Shown: in pieces, positions 9,300 through 22,453 of the stretch | How the letters are laid out: every line of letters begins with the position of its first letter | Position numbering within the stretch: position 1 is the stretch's first letter | NCBI GenBank assembly: GCA_963277665.1 | Contig: OY728163.1 | Location: 1,902,476,644 to 1,902,540,643 of the forward strand | Source: Viscum album | Lineage: Eukaryota > Streptophyta > Magnoliopsida > Santalales > Viscaceae | Length of the DNA: 64,000 nucleotides | Reading direction: 5' to 3' | Notes under the pieces: generated by a model | The model's input: only the letters and a program-made list of their open reading frames with translations | What the model was told of the DNA's origin: nothing | Database searches by the model: none | Made by a program: the position numbers and the translations under genes

Positions 9300-10762
9300 A
9301 GGTCATTTGATAATATGTTAATTAAAATATTTAATTTATTTTTCCTTTTTTACAACCATTACAAACTAGTATAATTTTTTTAATATTATATATATATATA
9401 TTGATTCTAGAACATAAAAATAGTCATAATATTAATATTAAAATCTTACTTTAAAAAATAATGGTTTTATGATCAGCCTTAATGCTGATAAAATAAGATG
9501 AAACTTCATTATACATGAAGGCGGTGAATCGACACATCATGGATAATGTTTTCTATTTTAGAATAAAAAGAGAAGAGAAGAGATTAGATGATGGATAATA
9601 AATTAACACACAAAAATTAAAATATATTTTTAATACATGATTAATAATGACTCTTTGCATATGGATTGTGAGGATAGGATAAGAAAAGAAAAGAAATTAA
9701 AATAGAAGTTGCATTTTATCTCTTGAATATAATATCCATGTGAACCTCCTTATAGAAAATGGGATTGGTATTGTTTTTTACCAATAGCTAATTGATTTTA
9801 GGTAGAGTCTTGATAATTGTATTTGGAAAATTTAGAAAAGATTCAGTTTTTTTGACGTATGAGGAGAAGAGGTGGTGAGGGGTGAAATTTTTTGGTGTGG
9901 AGAGGGGTGTTTTCATGATTATTTTATGAATTTGTAAAATTTTTTAGGTCAAGAATATAAATAGTGTTGATTCCTACAATTAAATAATTTAAAAATTGAA
10001 GTATAATTCTATATAATGGTTATTACATCGTCCATATATCACACATCACTCAAAAAATCATGTATTAGGCTTATTTCATAGATTTTTTATTACTAAATTC
10101 ACTAAAAAATAAACTATTCTAGAAAAGTCATGAAAAAATTACCCTATCCATTTTTTGGACATTTAGATTTCAAAAATAGACTCTATTTTATGAAAATAAT
10201 TTTCTAAATTTGAGAAATTTAAATTTTAATTAAAATCTGAGCTTATTTGTAAAATATATATTTTAATATTATATTTGATTTTGTGACACATTGAATAATA
10301 AACTAAAGACTAATCAAAATATTTTATAATTTTAATACAACACAATATTGATTTATCAATCTATTTTAGGAATACAAATTCTTTTAAAAAATTATATTAA
10401 ATATAAAATTATAAATAAACATTAACTTTTCACAAAAAACCCAACACTCAATTTATATTTTATTTACTTGTTCCATAATATAATTTTTTTTTTATAACAT
10501 TAAAAAACTTATTCATATATTAATTCGTGATGTTACTAATATGTATACCTAATTACTATTCCTAATGTTCATATTACTATTCCAATTGTTTGGTTATTAT
10601 TTCATTGGTAATGTTCCTTAATTTTTATAAATACCACTTATTTCATTCTTTATTTATGAGGTTGATGTTTTTATTGGGTTATCAATGTTATGTATTTGTA
10701 TTATGCAATATTAAACAAATATAAGAATGAAAATTTCATTATTATGATTCTGGGTCATTATA
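9300..10762 (-). repeat. 3' LTR of element A, truncated
   Basis: On the minus strand the start is TATAATGACCCAGAATC at about 10762, after a GGGGGAA purine run. It aligns by eye with 15521-18345 over several blocks: the 'ATTACTATTCCAA' repeats (10555-10620 versus 18120-18175), the 'GAGGGGTG' block (9905 versus 17465) and the 'ATGGTTTTAT' block (9460 versus 17020). About 1.3 kb of the LTR 3' part is missing at the left end. Confidence 0.7.
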
Positions 10763-11179
10763 TTCTTCCCCCATTTTGATATTCCACCCATAAAGTTTAA
10801 TTTTACATAATAAGTAGAACAAAGTTGATGATATTTCTTCTTCATCACTTCCTCTAGTTCTCATGATACCTCTTCAGACTTATGATTCCTACAAAACAAT
10901 TTAACTAGATGAGCCATCTTGTTCAATAGTATTTGGTCTCTATGGTCCAAGATATTCCCTATCTTCTCTTCATATAAGATTTTGTTCTATAATAGTACCA
11001 CCTATGTATTTAGTACATGTTAGGGGTAAGGTATGTACTTAAACATGGGAGATACATAGAACATGTACTGATCATGATCCACATTTTATGGAAGTGGAAG
11101 CCCATAGAAAATGTATCATATGTGATCAAGGATTAAAAAGAGGAAATTCTCTTTGGGTTAATCTTTCTTTTCTTTCCAA
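10763..11179 (-). other. Decayed 3' end of element A internal region
   Basis: AT-rich sequence between the LTR and recognisable integrase. By position it should hold the integrase tail or chromodomain, but I could not read it reliably. Confidence 0.4.
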
Positions 11180-11820
11180 ACATCATGACTCTCTTCCATG
11201 GTGATATTTGAAGGAATAATTTGTCTCCAGCATCAAACTCTAAGTCCCTTCAGTGGTTTTCACCATGATCTTTTTCCCACATTGATCATAATTTATATGT
11301 TGTTGGATGGATTGAACATTATCTATCATCATGATAAAAAATCATATCCAAGTGACTTTCATTCTCCAACATCATCCAAAAAATGTGCAGTTTAACATCA
11401 CTTACAAAATAGAGGTTCATATAGATCCATCTAAATAATCGATTAAAATCTATAGTCATATGAGAAATAATCCAATGAAAGATATTTATCCCATCAACCA
11501 TATAAATCAATTGAAGATGATCATATCATATCCTTGTGTTTTTTATTAGTCTTTTCAGATTGGACATCAGTTTGGGGTGATAGTTCATGATAAAATTCAA
11601 TTCAGTTTTCAAATAATGTTGAAGAATTTTCATGAATTTTGATGTGGACATTGGATCATAGTTAGATATGATTGAAATTAACACCCCATGTAGTCTCACC
11701 ACTTCCTCCACATATATCATGGAAGATGTTTCAAGTGTGAAATATTCCTAAATAGTGATAATGTGGGTAGTCTTGGTGAGTCAATCCACCATAACACATA
11801 TGACATTGTTTAATTTGTAT
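11180..11820 (-). pseudogene. Decayed gypsy integrase of element A
   Basis: On the minus strand, pieces of the gypsy integrase core are readable in order: VICVMVD-LTKTTH (about 11810-11765, normally a VIVDRLTKSAHF-type motif); EEVVRLHGVLISIIS with DPMSTSKFMKILQ (11715-11620, the catalytic Asp region); then a Glu-containing decayed stretch and the ALYGRKCR/W-DE region (about 11510-11330); and RDLEF-AGDKLF (about 11250-11200). Integrase inserts element cDNA into the host genome. Stops, frame changes and missing residues make it certainly inactive. Confidence 0.75.
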
Positions 11821-13109
11821 GTTTTTAAGATAAATGTGCCAATTCCATAGTGACATTCTCTCAAATACACATTGGTATAGGAATTGGTGGAATCATCCCC
11901 TGGGACTTCTACCACTTAGCTTAAACTTGATGACATACCAAACACCTCGATATATACTCTGAAATATTATTCTTCATGTAGTCCCACTAGATGTGTTCTC
12001 AATGGTCATAGTATATCATTGTACATTCAGGATGTATGGAGAAATATGATCTATATGGATTATCAAATATCCATTTTTTATATGAAGTGATGAGGGAGAA
12101 AAAAGCCTTTTTCAATTCCAAATCAAACCATGTTCATCAATATAGAACTCTTGTAGCTTCCCTTCCATTTCTACTTTCACCTTATATTTTTTCTTTAGAT
12201 CTTCCCTTTGTGATCATTGATCTTCTCTTGGATATATTGTTGGAAAATAATTTAGTAAAAGAATGTTTAATTCCATTCCATTATGATTTGAAAAATCAAT
12301 ATTAAGTATATCCATGATGATGGGGTCTTTCTGAATATGAATAATGGGTAAGGTAGTGGTTTATTTTTTTTTCTAAATGAATTAGCTACCATGTTCTCCC
12401 CTCCCAGATAGTAGTGAATAGAGTTTTCATAGTCTTTTATTAGCTTTAACCATCTTCTTTGATGCCTGTTTAGCTCCTACTATGTGAATATAAACATTAT
12501 ACACTTGTGATCGATAAATATGTCACACTTCTCACCATAAAAGTTGTGATTCCAGATTTTAAATGAAAAATCACATCCTCTACCTATTTATAAAGAGTCA
12601 AGTAGTTTTTAGTATAGATATTTAACTGTCATGAGGAGTACCCTATAATTTTATAATTCCTCACTTGTATATAAACCAATATATTTTTGAAAAATTACTG
12701 TATAATAAAATACATTCTCCATTTGATGTCATTGTGAATAATGGTGGAGTGGTTAGACTCTTCTTAATATCCTTGAAACTTTCCTCACATTCTTCTATCC
12801 AAAAATATTTACCCCCTTCCATGTTAACATAGTTTGTATGTTATACAATAGTGAGACATTTCTCAAATAACATTGGTAATATATAGTTTAGCTGAGAAAA
12901 TTATAGATTTCCCAGACACTAGTGGGTCTGATCCATATCTTCATTACAATTTCATTTGAAGCATCCGTAGAAATTCCCTCACTTGTGGTCATATTCTGGA
13001 AAAATGTTACATGCTGCATCCAAAAGTCACACTTTCTGAACATGGAATACAATTTCTTTTTCCATCATCCGACAAGAAAATCCTTATATGTTTTACATGA
13101 TCTAGAATT
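11821..13109 (-). pseudogene. Region expected to hold RNase H and integrase zinc finger, barely readable
   Basis: It lies between the recognisable RT and integrase remnants of element A, so by family order it should be RNase H and the integrase HHCC finger. Only scattered short similarities can be read by eye, with many stops on both strands. Small ORFs here (for example 12036-12305 on the + strand) are on the wrong strand and look accidental. Confidence 0.4.
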
Positions 13110-13480
13110 ATTTTAGATTATATAGAAATATCCTCAATAAGCACTACCAAAAAATTCAAAGGTAGTATCTAAATACTATTCATCAAATCCAAGATGATTA
13201 TAGAGGAACTAATTAGTCTAAAAGGCATCAATAGAAAGTCATGTATCCTATAAAATTTATGGAACAAATTCTTCTAAATATATTCCTTCTTAAAATTCAG
13301 TTGATAGTATCCCCAATGAATATAAACCTTTGATAACTACTAATATATTCATAGTTGATAAAACAAGATATTAATTTTTTCAATATGATACTTTTTCTTT
13401 ATGGTGGTCTTATTGAGATCCAGGTAATCGATAGAAAATTGTATTGATCCACCAATCTTCATGAAAAATTGCATTGATTC
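13110..13480 (-). pseudogene. Decayed gypsy reverse transcriptase of element A
   Basis: The minus strand reads SIQFSIDYLDLNKTT at about 13455-13400, matching the CIDYRELNKVT block of Ty3/gypsy RT. MPFRLISSSIIILDLMN at about 13240-13185 matches the MPFGLTNAP-FQ-LMN block. VVLIEDISI at about 13150-13118 corresponds to the VVFIDDILIYS catalytic block, with the first catalytic Asp changed to Glu. Blocks are in the right order and spacing. Stop codons and the altered active site show it is dead. Confidence 0.8.
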
Positions 13481-14160
13481 AACCCAATTTGATGAAGAAA
13501 GGCATAAGAACATTTTATCCATTTTCTCTTATAGTTTCCTCTTTAGCTCCTCCAGATCGGTACAGTCCATCTTATATAAACATTTAGATATAGTAGTGCA
13601 TACAAGTATATGTCCTATTGGTAAATCTACCTCACAGTATAGGAAAAGTCTATCAAAATATTTTGAAAATACATCAGTTCATTTTATAGTAATAGGAATT
13701 TCCTCGAGGTTGATACCTCCCTTTGACAAAATCATTTGAGTGATTTCAGCTAATCCATAGGGTATCAACACCCATACCATTTATAGATTTTCTAATATAG
13801 AATCATGGTCTTCATTGTATATTTATAGGATAATGGGATGGTTTGATATATAAAAATATATTTTCATATCAAGATAGTTAATGTTTCTTATTTATAATTA
13901 TTGTAATTCCATGCCTAGTATAAAATAAAATGCCACAAAGAGAAGTATTATGAGATTCATAGGAAGAATATTCAAATGTAAAATAATAAGAGAAAATTAC
14001 AACATTTTTGTAGTAATGATTGAACCACTATGTGAATATATATATATAAATCTACTTCCAAGAATCAAGGATTCAATTAAATAGTTCTAGAAAACATATA
14101 AGATATAACTGAATCCATAGAACCAAAATAAAAGAATACATTTTCCATTATTGAGTGAAT
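13481..14160 (-). other. Decayed protease/RT N-terminal part of element A
   Basis: By position this is protease and the start of RT. I could not read a convincing DTG/DSG protease motif. The + strand ORF at 13461-13739 is antisense to the RT remnant and is not considered coding. Confidence 0.35.
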
Positions 14161-15300
14161 ATTAAGTTAAAATTTTGTAGCATTTTTTCTTGACCCACTT
14201 CAGTAGTAGTGATGGAATAATATTTTCCTTCTTCCTTTGGATTTTGTGGTTTTCAACACTGATTACCCTCAAGGAAGTTAGGTTTGGTGAATTTTTTTGT
14301 ATAGTGCCCTTTCTCCCTGTGTTTGAAGTATTGATCTGTGGGTGGTGCTCTCTTTTCCACTGTCTCATTATCCATATTATTCATGTCTCCTCAACATTTA
14401 TGAGCTTTGTTTTATTCTCTCAATAACTTATAAAATTTCCCTATCCCATTGAGGAAATTACCATGATGCTCCTTTCAAATTTTTTGACATGTGGGTGGCT
14501 TAGCATTCTGTCTATACTTTTCATCAGATACCTTAGCTTGAAACTCCTTCTTTAATTTTCTATCTCCATAGCCTTGGGAATAATCTCCGAACTCCATATC
14601 CACTTCGACATCACATAAAAAAACTTGTTCATAAATACCAAAGTTTTGAATATCTAGATCTTTTAAAAGGTGTGGTTTTAAACTACTAATGAACCTATCT
14701 ATTTTTCTATCATTGTTGATAACAAAACTAGTGCTATAATTTGAAATCATTGTGATTGTTTCTTCATAAATTGTTTCATATTCACATTCCTTATGGATAA
14801 GTTCTATGAATTCTATATCCATATTTATCTCAAGAGTCCAAGGGAAATACTTGTTAAGAAATACTTTTTAATGTCTTTAAACTTTGTTTCTTATATTTCA
14901 TTCTTTGACGTGGTGCTCTTATTCATCTCCCACAATTTATTAACCTCTCTATCAAAGAGGTAAATGGCCATATTCACTTTATACTTCTTAGAATTTTGAT
15001 GTAATAAAATCATATTCTATATTGATTTGAACCACTATTTTGAAATTAGTGGATAAAAGATCCACTAAATATTGGTGGTCTTTTCCAGATAAAATATTAG
15101 ATAGAATGTTTCTCCCCCTTAGGTAATGGTGGATGTTCTATCTTGTTCAAGTTATTATTTATAGACTTACATAGTCGGTTAAGAATCACTATGAAGTTTT
15201 TAAATTCACCACCCATGACATTGGGTTTTTCATATAGCCAATCGATGCATTGTCCCTCAAATGGAAGTTTGGTCTGGTTTCTCCAGGTTCACCTCATTTT
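14161..15300 (-). pseudogene. Decayed gypsy gag of element A
   Basis: On the minus strand the segment at 14822-14475 (starting MDIEFIELIHKE) has a gag-like KIDRFISSLKPHLLKDL and a YEQVFLCDVEVD stretch, matching the RKI-RFI-GLRPEIR-DL part of chromovirus gag. Downstream, about 14345-14280 reads YFKHREKGHYTKKF, a CX2CX4HX4C zinc knuckle in which all three Cys are replaced (Tyr, His, Phe) while the His and the spacing survive. Gag would form the particle core. Several frames are needed, so this is a pseudogene. Confidence 0.7.
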
Positions 15301-15506
15301 TTAAAATAGAAACGTTTTGAACAAAAATTAGGTCAAAAAATCATGCATAATTGTTTCATTAATGCAATTAAAGGCATATCTTATGGGATCCCAATGTTAA
15401 TAAAATTTCAAAAAAATACTTATTGGATATTTATATATACTATGTCTTATCCTAAGAGGGTCTTACTATAATTCTCAAATCCTAATTCCCAAATTTGCTA
15501 AAACAT

Positions 15507-15518
15507 GCTCTGATTCTA
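15507..15518 (-). promoter_or_regulatory. Primer-binding site of element A (initiator Met tRNA)
   Basis: GCTCTGATTCTA on the + strand is the reverse complement of a diverged TGGTATCAGAGC, the plant tRNA-iMet primer site. It lies next to the inner end of the right LTR and sets the element's orientation. Confidence 0.7.
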
Positions 15519-15520
15519 AT

Positions 15521-18345
15521 TATTGCAACCCTACTTGTTTTTACATGTCTATTACATTATTTTAAAGATAACCAATATAATAGTGTTACCAAACCAGGAT
15601 CCTAAGTTTTAGCGACTTGGGAAAATTAGGACCATACATAATACGTACATAATAAAACACAATAATTTATACTAAAAAACCTTCTTTATCCTTCTAAATC
15701 TCATGTACTTCTTCCGTACATATAGTCACCTGAGGACATGCATCAATGAAAATGGGTGAGCTAAAATCCCAGTAAGTGGATGAATATGTAACATGAATCA
15801 ATATAGAATTGGTGAGAATAATAATAATAATCATAGCATAAGAATATGATCATCATAATAATCATTATAGGAATCATTACAAAATGTATTTAAATGTGGG
15901 AATGTTTAAAAAGGAAAAATCGCGTCTTAATGTTCAAATACAACACATAGTCATGAACAAAGCTGGGATCATGTTCATGCATAACATATTTTCTTAGTAA
16001 TAAAATCATTTTTTTGAATAAATATATAATCATGTTCATGTGTATTAAACATTATTGCATAAGATACATCACATTACCTAATGAATTTGAGGGCCATGTA
16101 ATTCTAGTCCCTCCCATCATATCTTAACATTTACATAATTATGCATGCTATATATGAAGTATAACAATCATAATAATGAAATAAAAAATATAATAGAATG
16201 GGTTTCATAATTATTTCATAAATACTAAATTAATGAATAAAATTTGGGGATTATAAAGGAAAATGGTAGAAAATACATGTCATAATAATCTTCTATCTTG
16301 AGTGAATAAGAAACAATCTGATGAGGAGTCGATGTATGTTTTGGAAAGAATATATCTTCTAAAAAAAATTTAAATTTATCATAAAAATTAGGAAACATGT
16401 ATATCATTGAATAAAAGAATAAAAACAATTAAATTATATTTAAGGAACAATACTATAATATACTAACTAAAATTTGGCATGAAAGATGAATATATAAATG
16501 AATAGTAGTTGAATTCGAGAATCCTCTTACCTTTGGACCAAAATCATTCTTCACCTGAACATAATATCCTATATAATCAAATTATATTAATTAGTTACTA
16601 AATTTATATATTCTTATACATGTATATTATTTATTATAAATATATTAAGTTCATTTATGGCTATTTTGATAATTTATAGAGTATATTTTTGTCATTCTGG
16701 GAGTATTTGTTTCAGAGTTTATAGTCAGTTCCCTTGAGTATAATTATGAATGTTATTATAAAATGGAAGTGAAACTTAGTTCATAAAATAATATCGTATT
16801 TTTATAGTCATATAAGTTTAAATGGTTATATATATAAGTATGTTTTTATATATGATAGCGATTCATGAGATATAATGTTAATGTAAATGTTTAATTTTTT
16901 TAGCCTTTTTATGAGAATTACGAACTAATATACTTTTATTTATTGTTATGAATATATATTTCTTTAAATAACTAAAAAAAGATAAAAAATTAATATTAAA
17001 ATCTTAATTAACCATAATAATGGTTTTATAGCCATCCTGGATGTTTGTAATGGGAAACTAAAAATCCTTGTCCATGAATGTAGTGAATTGACACATCACA
17101 GATGATGTTTTTATTTTTTGAATTAATGAATGAGAGAAGAGATTGTTTTATTGATATTATTTAGAATAATAACATTAAAATATATGTTTAAAAATGGATT
17201 TATCATTCGTCTTTGGATAAGGAACTCTTTTATATAATAAAAAAATAAAATTAATTAAAAAAGCAGATAGAGGATTTTTCCTCCAAAAAATCTTCTCTTT
17301 GACAACCTCCTTAAGGAATTTGGGATTGTAATTTTTTTGTGAAAAGAAGATATTAGGCATGTTTAAGAGGAATGGGAAGTTAATTGGGATGAATTTATAC
17401 AATAACCATGTATTTTTAGTTGAGAGGAGAAGATATGGTGAAGGGTGGCATTTATAGGGGATGAGAGAGGGGTGTTTTTTTATTCATTTGATTATTATTT
17501 TGGGTTGAAACAATCAATAATGATGATTTACCTTAATAAATACAGTAAAGAGATAACTATAGTTTTATATAATGGATCTTACATCATCCATATATCCTAA
17601 ATGACTCAAAAATTCTTGTATTAAGATAGTATCATAAATTTTCATATTTCATTATTCACAAAAAAATTCATCTATTTTTGAAAAATACCAAAAGATCATC
17701 CTAACCATTTTTCAACACATAGATTTAAAAAATGGTCTCCATTTTATAAAAATAAATTTTTAAATATTATAAATTTAATTTTTAATTAATATAATCATTT
17801 ATTTAAAAAATACTGGTTTTAATATTATAACCGATTTTATGTACATTTTAAAAAATAAAAAAGGACTCTCAAAATTATTTTATAATTATAATACAAAAAA
17901 TTAGAAATTTATGAATCTATTTTAAGAAAATAATTTTTCTTTAAAATCTCAAAATTAACAATAATATATTGAATAAATATTATTGTTTCATAGCAACACC
18001 AACAATAAATTTTTCATTTATTTACTTGTTCCATGATATAAATAAATCATTTTTTCAGTTTTAAGATACATAAATTTTATCCATACCTTCATAGGTGATG
18101 ATGAAATTATATTGGCTAGATTACTATTTTGAATGGTCATATTACTATTCCAATGGTCCAGTTACTATTCCATTGGTATAGGTTCCTTATTTTCTATGAA
18201 TATCACTTATATCACTCTAAATTTATGAAAATTATGTTTTTATTTGGTTCTTTATGTCTCCAATATATTTTATACCATATAAAATGATTATAAAACATGA
18301 CATTTCATTGATCAAATTTTGGTTAGATTCAAACGTTAAAAATTG
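15521..18345 (-). repeat. 5' LTR of element A
   Basis: It extends from the primer site to about 18345. On the minus strand it contains, in order, 'ATTACTATTCCAA'-type repeats, a TATA box (17451-17456), a purine/pyrimidine-skewed region, one copy of the GTGAATTGACACATCACAG subrepeat (about 17085-17105) and a conserved TGGGATTTTAGCTCACCC block (15750-15770). Both outer ends are eroded and no target duplication could be recognised. Confidence 0.65.
17451..17456 (-). promoter_or_regulatory. TATA box of gypsy LTR (element A)
   Basis: TATAAA on the minus strand (CCTATAAATG), at the same place relative to neighbouring blocks as similar boxes at 25061 and 41109. Confidence 0.5.
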
Positions 18346-21300
18346 AATGTGTACTGATTTAAGATGATATCAATTTAGTAAAAATGATAACGAAAAATTC
18401 TATGATCCAAAAAATATATATATAAGTGGGAAAACTATCTTCTAATGAATAATATAAAATTATGTAGAACATAATCACATTAATGTGATTGATATCAAAA
18501 TATGTTATAATCTATAAATTATAATAGAGGGATATAAGACAATCAATTAATCAGAAATGACTTTTTTTAATAAAGGAACACATTTTGGGAATTAGATATT
18601 GAAATGGATGTAAATAATTAAAGATAAATTATTTAATATTGTTATATCTTTGTTCTAAAAACAAAATAATAAATCAATTCTAGAATTTATTTCCAATATT
18701 TTAATTAATTAAAAAAACATTTATTTTAATATAAAAACTAAATAATGAAAATATAATGAAAAATAATATTCCTGAAAATACTATAGAGACATGTAGAGGA
18801 ATATATATATAATAATAATAATAGTTATGGAGGAAATAAAATTAATATACTCTTTATGCAGTAAAAGGAAAATTCCCTTCACCGTTTTGTAAAAAGTCTA
18901 AAATTACATATTTGAAAAACATTAAAAATATTCCATTTAATCCTTTATAATAAAATTAAATTTTATTAATAAAAATAAATTAATTACAATTTTCAAAATA
19001 AGTTAAAAAATATATAAAATAATTTCATGAAAATATATGTGGAAGAAAATATTATCAACTTAGAAGAAGAAATATGATCTGTTTGGATTAAAAAATTATT
19101 TTTATATTAGTGTACAAAATAATGGAAAAGTTTGAGAAAAAAGAATAAAAAACCTAAAGTTATATATAATAGAATATAATAGATGGGATTTTATATGGTA
19201 AAGGTAATATCATTCTTCCAATTTAAATTTAATCATGAATAATATCGTATAAGAGTGAGATTGGAAAAAAACCTTAATAACATTGATAACTATTAAATCA
19301 AAAATCCATACAAGGGAAAGCCTAAATTGAAACATTGATAGGCATAAATATATAGTAATTATTTATATAATATGTAAAAATTGATGTATATAATCTATAT
19401 ATATGAAATTAGGTACAAGATTTAAAATGAAACTCATTGGAGTAAAATTTAGATGAAAACCCATCACTTCAGATTTCCTTACACTCAATTGTTTTATAAC
19501 CTCTTTAAAATAAACATAAAATTACTAAATAGATTATTAAGAACTATTTTTTAATATATTTAACATTTATGGACAATTTATAATTATTTCAAAAACAACC
19601 CTTGAATATTTCATTCTTACGTCGACCACTTATGGTTGTTTAGTGAAATTCTCCAAAACAATATTAGTATATTTCCCATGTGTATAGGTGTTATGAGGTT
19701 GTTATTTCATCTAAATAATATTAATAATTTAATTAATATAATAATTATTTATTATATAAAATTTAGAATAATTCATGATATATTGAAATTGAAAAATGAA
19801 TCACATAACTTTCTAGAGGTGGTAATCCACATATATGCATGAGCAACATTATCATTTTTGAACAGATTATATGTTAAGTAGACAGATGATATATTATATT
19901 TATAGAATAATATTTATTCCTAAAATATAATTTATTTTTATGAATACCATATTTATGAATGTCCATGTGAGATATCAATGACTAATGATACACATCGATT
20001 TATAGAGGTGTTAGTCTACACTTATTCATGTGTAATGTTTTCATTTTCTATTGGGTGGATAAGAGATATAAAAAGGATATATTATTAACATAAAAACACA
20101 CACACAAAGATATATATATATATATATATATGCGTGTGCTAAATATAGGGACGTAATTATTTTATTGTGTTTATTGAATATTTTTATGAGGTCTATGTTG
20201 AAAGCGTCTTTAGAATTCTTTGTAAAAATATATACATATTATTGGGGTAACCCCAATTAGCTTTCCACTTAAAAACTATTAAAGTGGTATTTTTTTGAAA
20301 AAATAACATGTGGGTCATGAAAAAGAATGTTTAGAAGGTATTTTCATAGGTATTAGTCAAGGTAAGGGGTACATGAATAGTGGAGAAGAGAGAGGAGGTG
20401 GTTCCCCTTCATAAGAATTGTTGGTGGGTAACATGTGAATACTTTAATCAATATTACCTAATATATGTATTACTGAAGAAAATTGGCTCCCAATATTCTT
20501 ATTTTAGAATATGAAATGGTTGAGATTGAAATACATACATTCAATAATATTAATGAAAATATTTTTCATTAAAAGGATGAATTGTTTTTATTTTATTTTA
20601 ACACTTTCAATTCATTTCACACATAAATGAGGGGATAAATATTTACCAAGTTTACTATTAATTTTAAGAAAAGTTAGTTGAAGATATTACCTAATAATAA
20701 TTTTGATAATTATAAATATGGAATTCATTTTGAATTATTTAATTCCTATAATTTTTTTTTTAATTTAAATTTTTTAAAAACAATGAATCTCATTTTTAGG
20801 AAAATACATATTTAAAGAATACAAATTATTCTACAAAAAATTAAATATAATGTTGATTAACATGGGATTAATTTCATAATTTTAAATTTAATGTTGTTAT
20901 ATTAATTTTAAATTAAACCATTATTAAAAATAACCTTTTGAATGAAATATTAAAAAAGAATAACCAAAAATAATATTCTATAAACAAAAACATTAATTAG
21001 ATTTCAAAAAAGTTAAACATAGTTTTATAAGTTCATAGAAAAATTCTAATTTAATTTTATTACAAATTAAATATATATATTTTTATATAATTAATGATTA
21101 ATAAAAATTAAATTTATTCATATATCATTATAATTTTTGAAAAGTAACACATTTTCTAAAATCGTTATTTTTCACTATTCACCAAAAAATAAACTATTTC
21201 TAAATAAATAATACGAAGTTATTTATTATATTATCGATTAAAATATTTAAATTGATTAAAAAAATATAACTTTGTAAAATTTTTATTTAGTATTTAATCA

Positions 21301-21585
21301 CTTTCATTAATAAATCTATGTACATTATGATGTAGTCTTTTAGAATAAAAAAAATTATTTACTATAATTAAAGAAGTGGATTTAAATTTTTACACTTGAA
21401 ATATTTCAGCCTCAAATTTTCAATAATTTAACATCATAAAAAATATGAGTAGGTCTATATCGTAAATTCTTAAATTTTTTATTTTTTAACATTTCTCTTT
21501 TGATTTATATAAATTTCTTTTACTAGCTATGTCATCTAATTCAAGAAAAATTGTTCACTAGTGTCAAGAATCTAGATTGGATTAT
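18346..21585 (-). repeat. Probable 3' LTR of element B
   Basis: It carries two copies of the subrepeat found in the 22455-27165 LTR (about 19815-19860 and 19997-20050, 182 bp apart) and a similar GGTAAGGGGT...GAGAGAGGAGG block near 20365-20400. It lies on the 3' side of the integrase remnant of element B. The ends are approximate, and the left end abuts element A. Confidence 0.45.
19810..20050 (-). repeat. Two-copy LTR subrepeat
   Basis: Two copies of a GAGGTGGTAATCCACATAT / GAGGTGTTAGTCTACACTT block, each followed by an ATTATCATTTTT/TGTTTTCATTTT run, 182 bp apart. They are related to the GTGGAGACGGTAA blocks at 24285-24745. Confidence 0.6.
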
Positions 21586-21899
21586 CATAATAAGATTGAT
21601 GAAAATTAAATTACATTTCATTATAAGTGATTATATTTAGTGTTTCTATAATATACATTATCAATAATGAGATATGAAACACATCATGATCATTAGAGAT
21701 GTAAAGTGGAATTTATTTATGGTAATTCATAGTTACAGTTCATTTTATAATCCAAAAGGGCTAGATGTACCTCAAAAATAGTTTCCTTTTATTTTCCAAC
21801 CATATAACACCCATACATAGAGATACATTCTGTAAAAAAGACCCCTATATGAAACTGTTGGTCCATCCTTCGGATACTAGCATATTTTTTGGCTACATC
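21586..21899 (-). other. Junction between LTR and integrase remnant of element B
   Basis: No ORF. By position it should hold the integrase tail and polypurine tract, but neither could be read confidently. Confidence 0.3.
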
Positions 21900-22425
21900 C
21901 TAATTCATTAACATGACTCTGAATAGTTATTAACTTTGATGTTGTCTCCTAAACATGTACTAGGCCAAAATGAATCCTTTCACCAACATCATCTAAAAAA
22001 TGTGGTTTAAAAAATATTTTCCAATATAATTCATTATATGATTCCATTTTTTATGATTTAATGGAAGTTTTTTTATATTCAAATTCCCTTCATGGTAAAT
22101 ACTAGTCACACTTACCTTGAAATCCAAATTAGCATGACCTCAATTTGACTTCTATTGTCTCAATTTTATTTTTGAACTATCCCTCTATTAGAGTATGATA
22201 TGAATTAGTAAAATATAGTTCATTAGTGTGTTTTTTCTAAATTAATTTCTATATTGACAATGTAAATCATGGGTCTTTGTCAAATAAAATAGAAGGTGGT
22301 TAACCATGATGTCTCACAAGTTCATTCATAATGAGTCGTGTTAGAAGATTAAGGGGAAAATCATCATTATACTAATGAAATGTAAAAACTTGGTAATGTG
22401 ATTAAAAATAACCCAAATGGAATCA
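21900..22425 (-). pseudogene. Decayed gypsy integrase core of element B
   Basis: The minus strand reads DSIWVIFNHITKFLHF from about 22419 (integrase VDRLTKSAHF block), then NELVRHHG near 22315 and a FDKDP-FT stretch (the catalytic Asp region), then NELYFTNSYHT (T-L-FSTAYHPQ block). A lysine/arginine-rich helix region lies near 21960. The order is collinear with the same domain in element A. Stops interrupt it repeatedly. It lies only about 15-20 bp from the primer-binding site, so gag, protease, RT and RNase H are missing. Confidence 0.7.
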
Positions 22426-22441
22426 TTTATTTTTTTGGAAC

Positions 22442-22453
22442 TCCCTGACACCA
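22442..22453 (-). promoter_or_regulatory. Primer-binding site of element B
   Basis: TCCCTGACACCA on the + strand matches GCTCTGATACCA at 9 of 12 positions, the reverse complement of the tRNA-iMet primer site. It sits at the inner edge of the right LTR. Confidence 0.6.

Larger units (their letters stand above)
9300..18345 (-). mobile_element. Ty3/gypsy chromovirus-like element A, ancient, minus strand
   Basis: From right to left: 5' LTR (about 18345-15521), primer-binding site, gag, RT and integrase remnants, a purine-rich run at about 10766-10770 on the minus strand, and a truncated 3' LTR (10762-9300). The two LTR copies share the same ordered motifs. Everything is riddled with stops and frameshifts. 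The left LTR is cut at about 9300, where the DUF4283 pseudogene begins. Confidence 0.75.
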
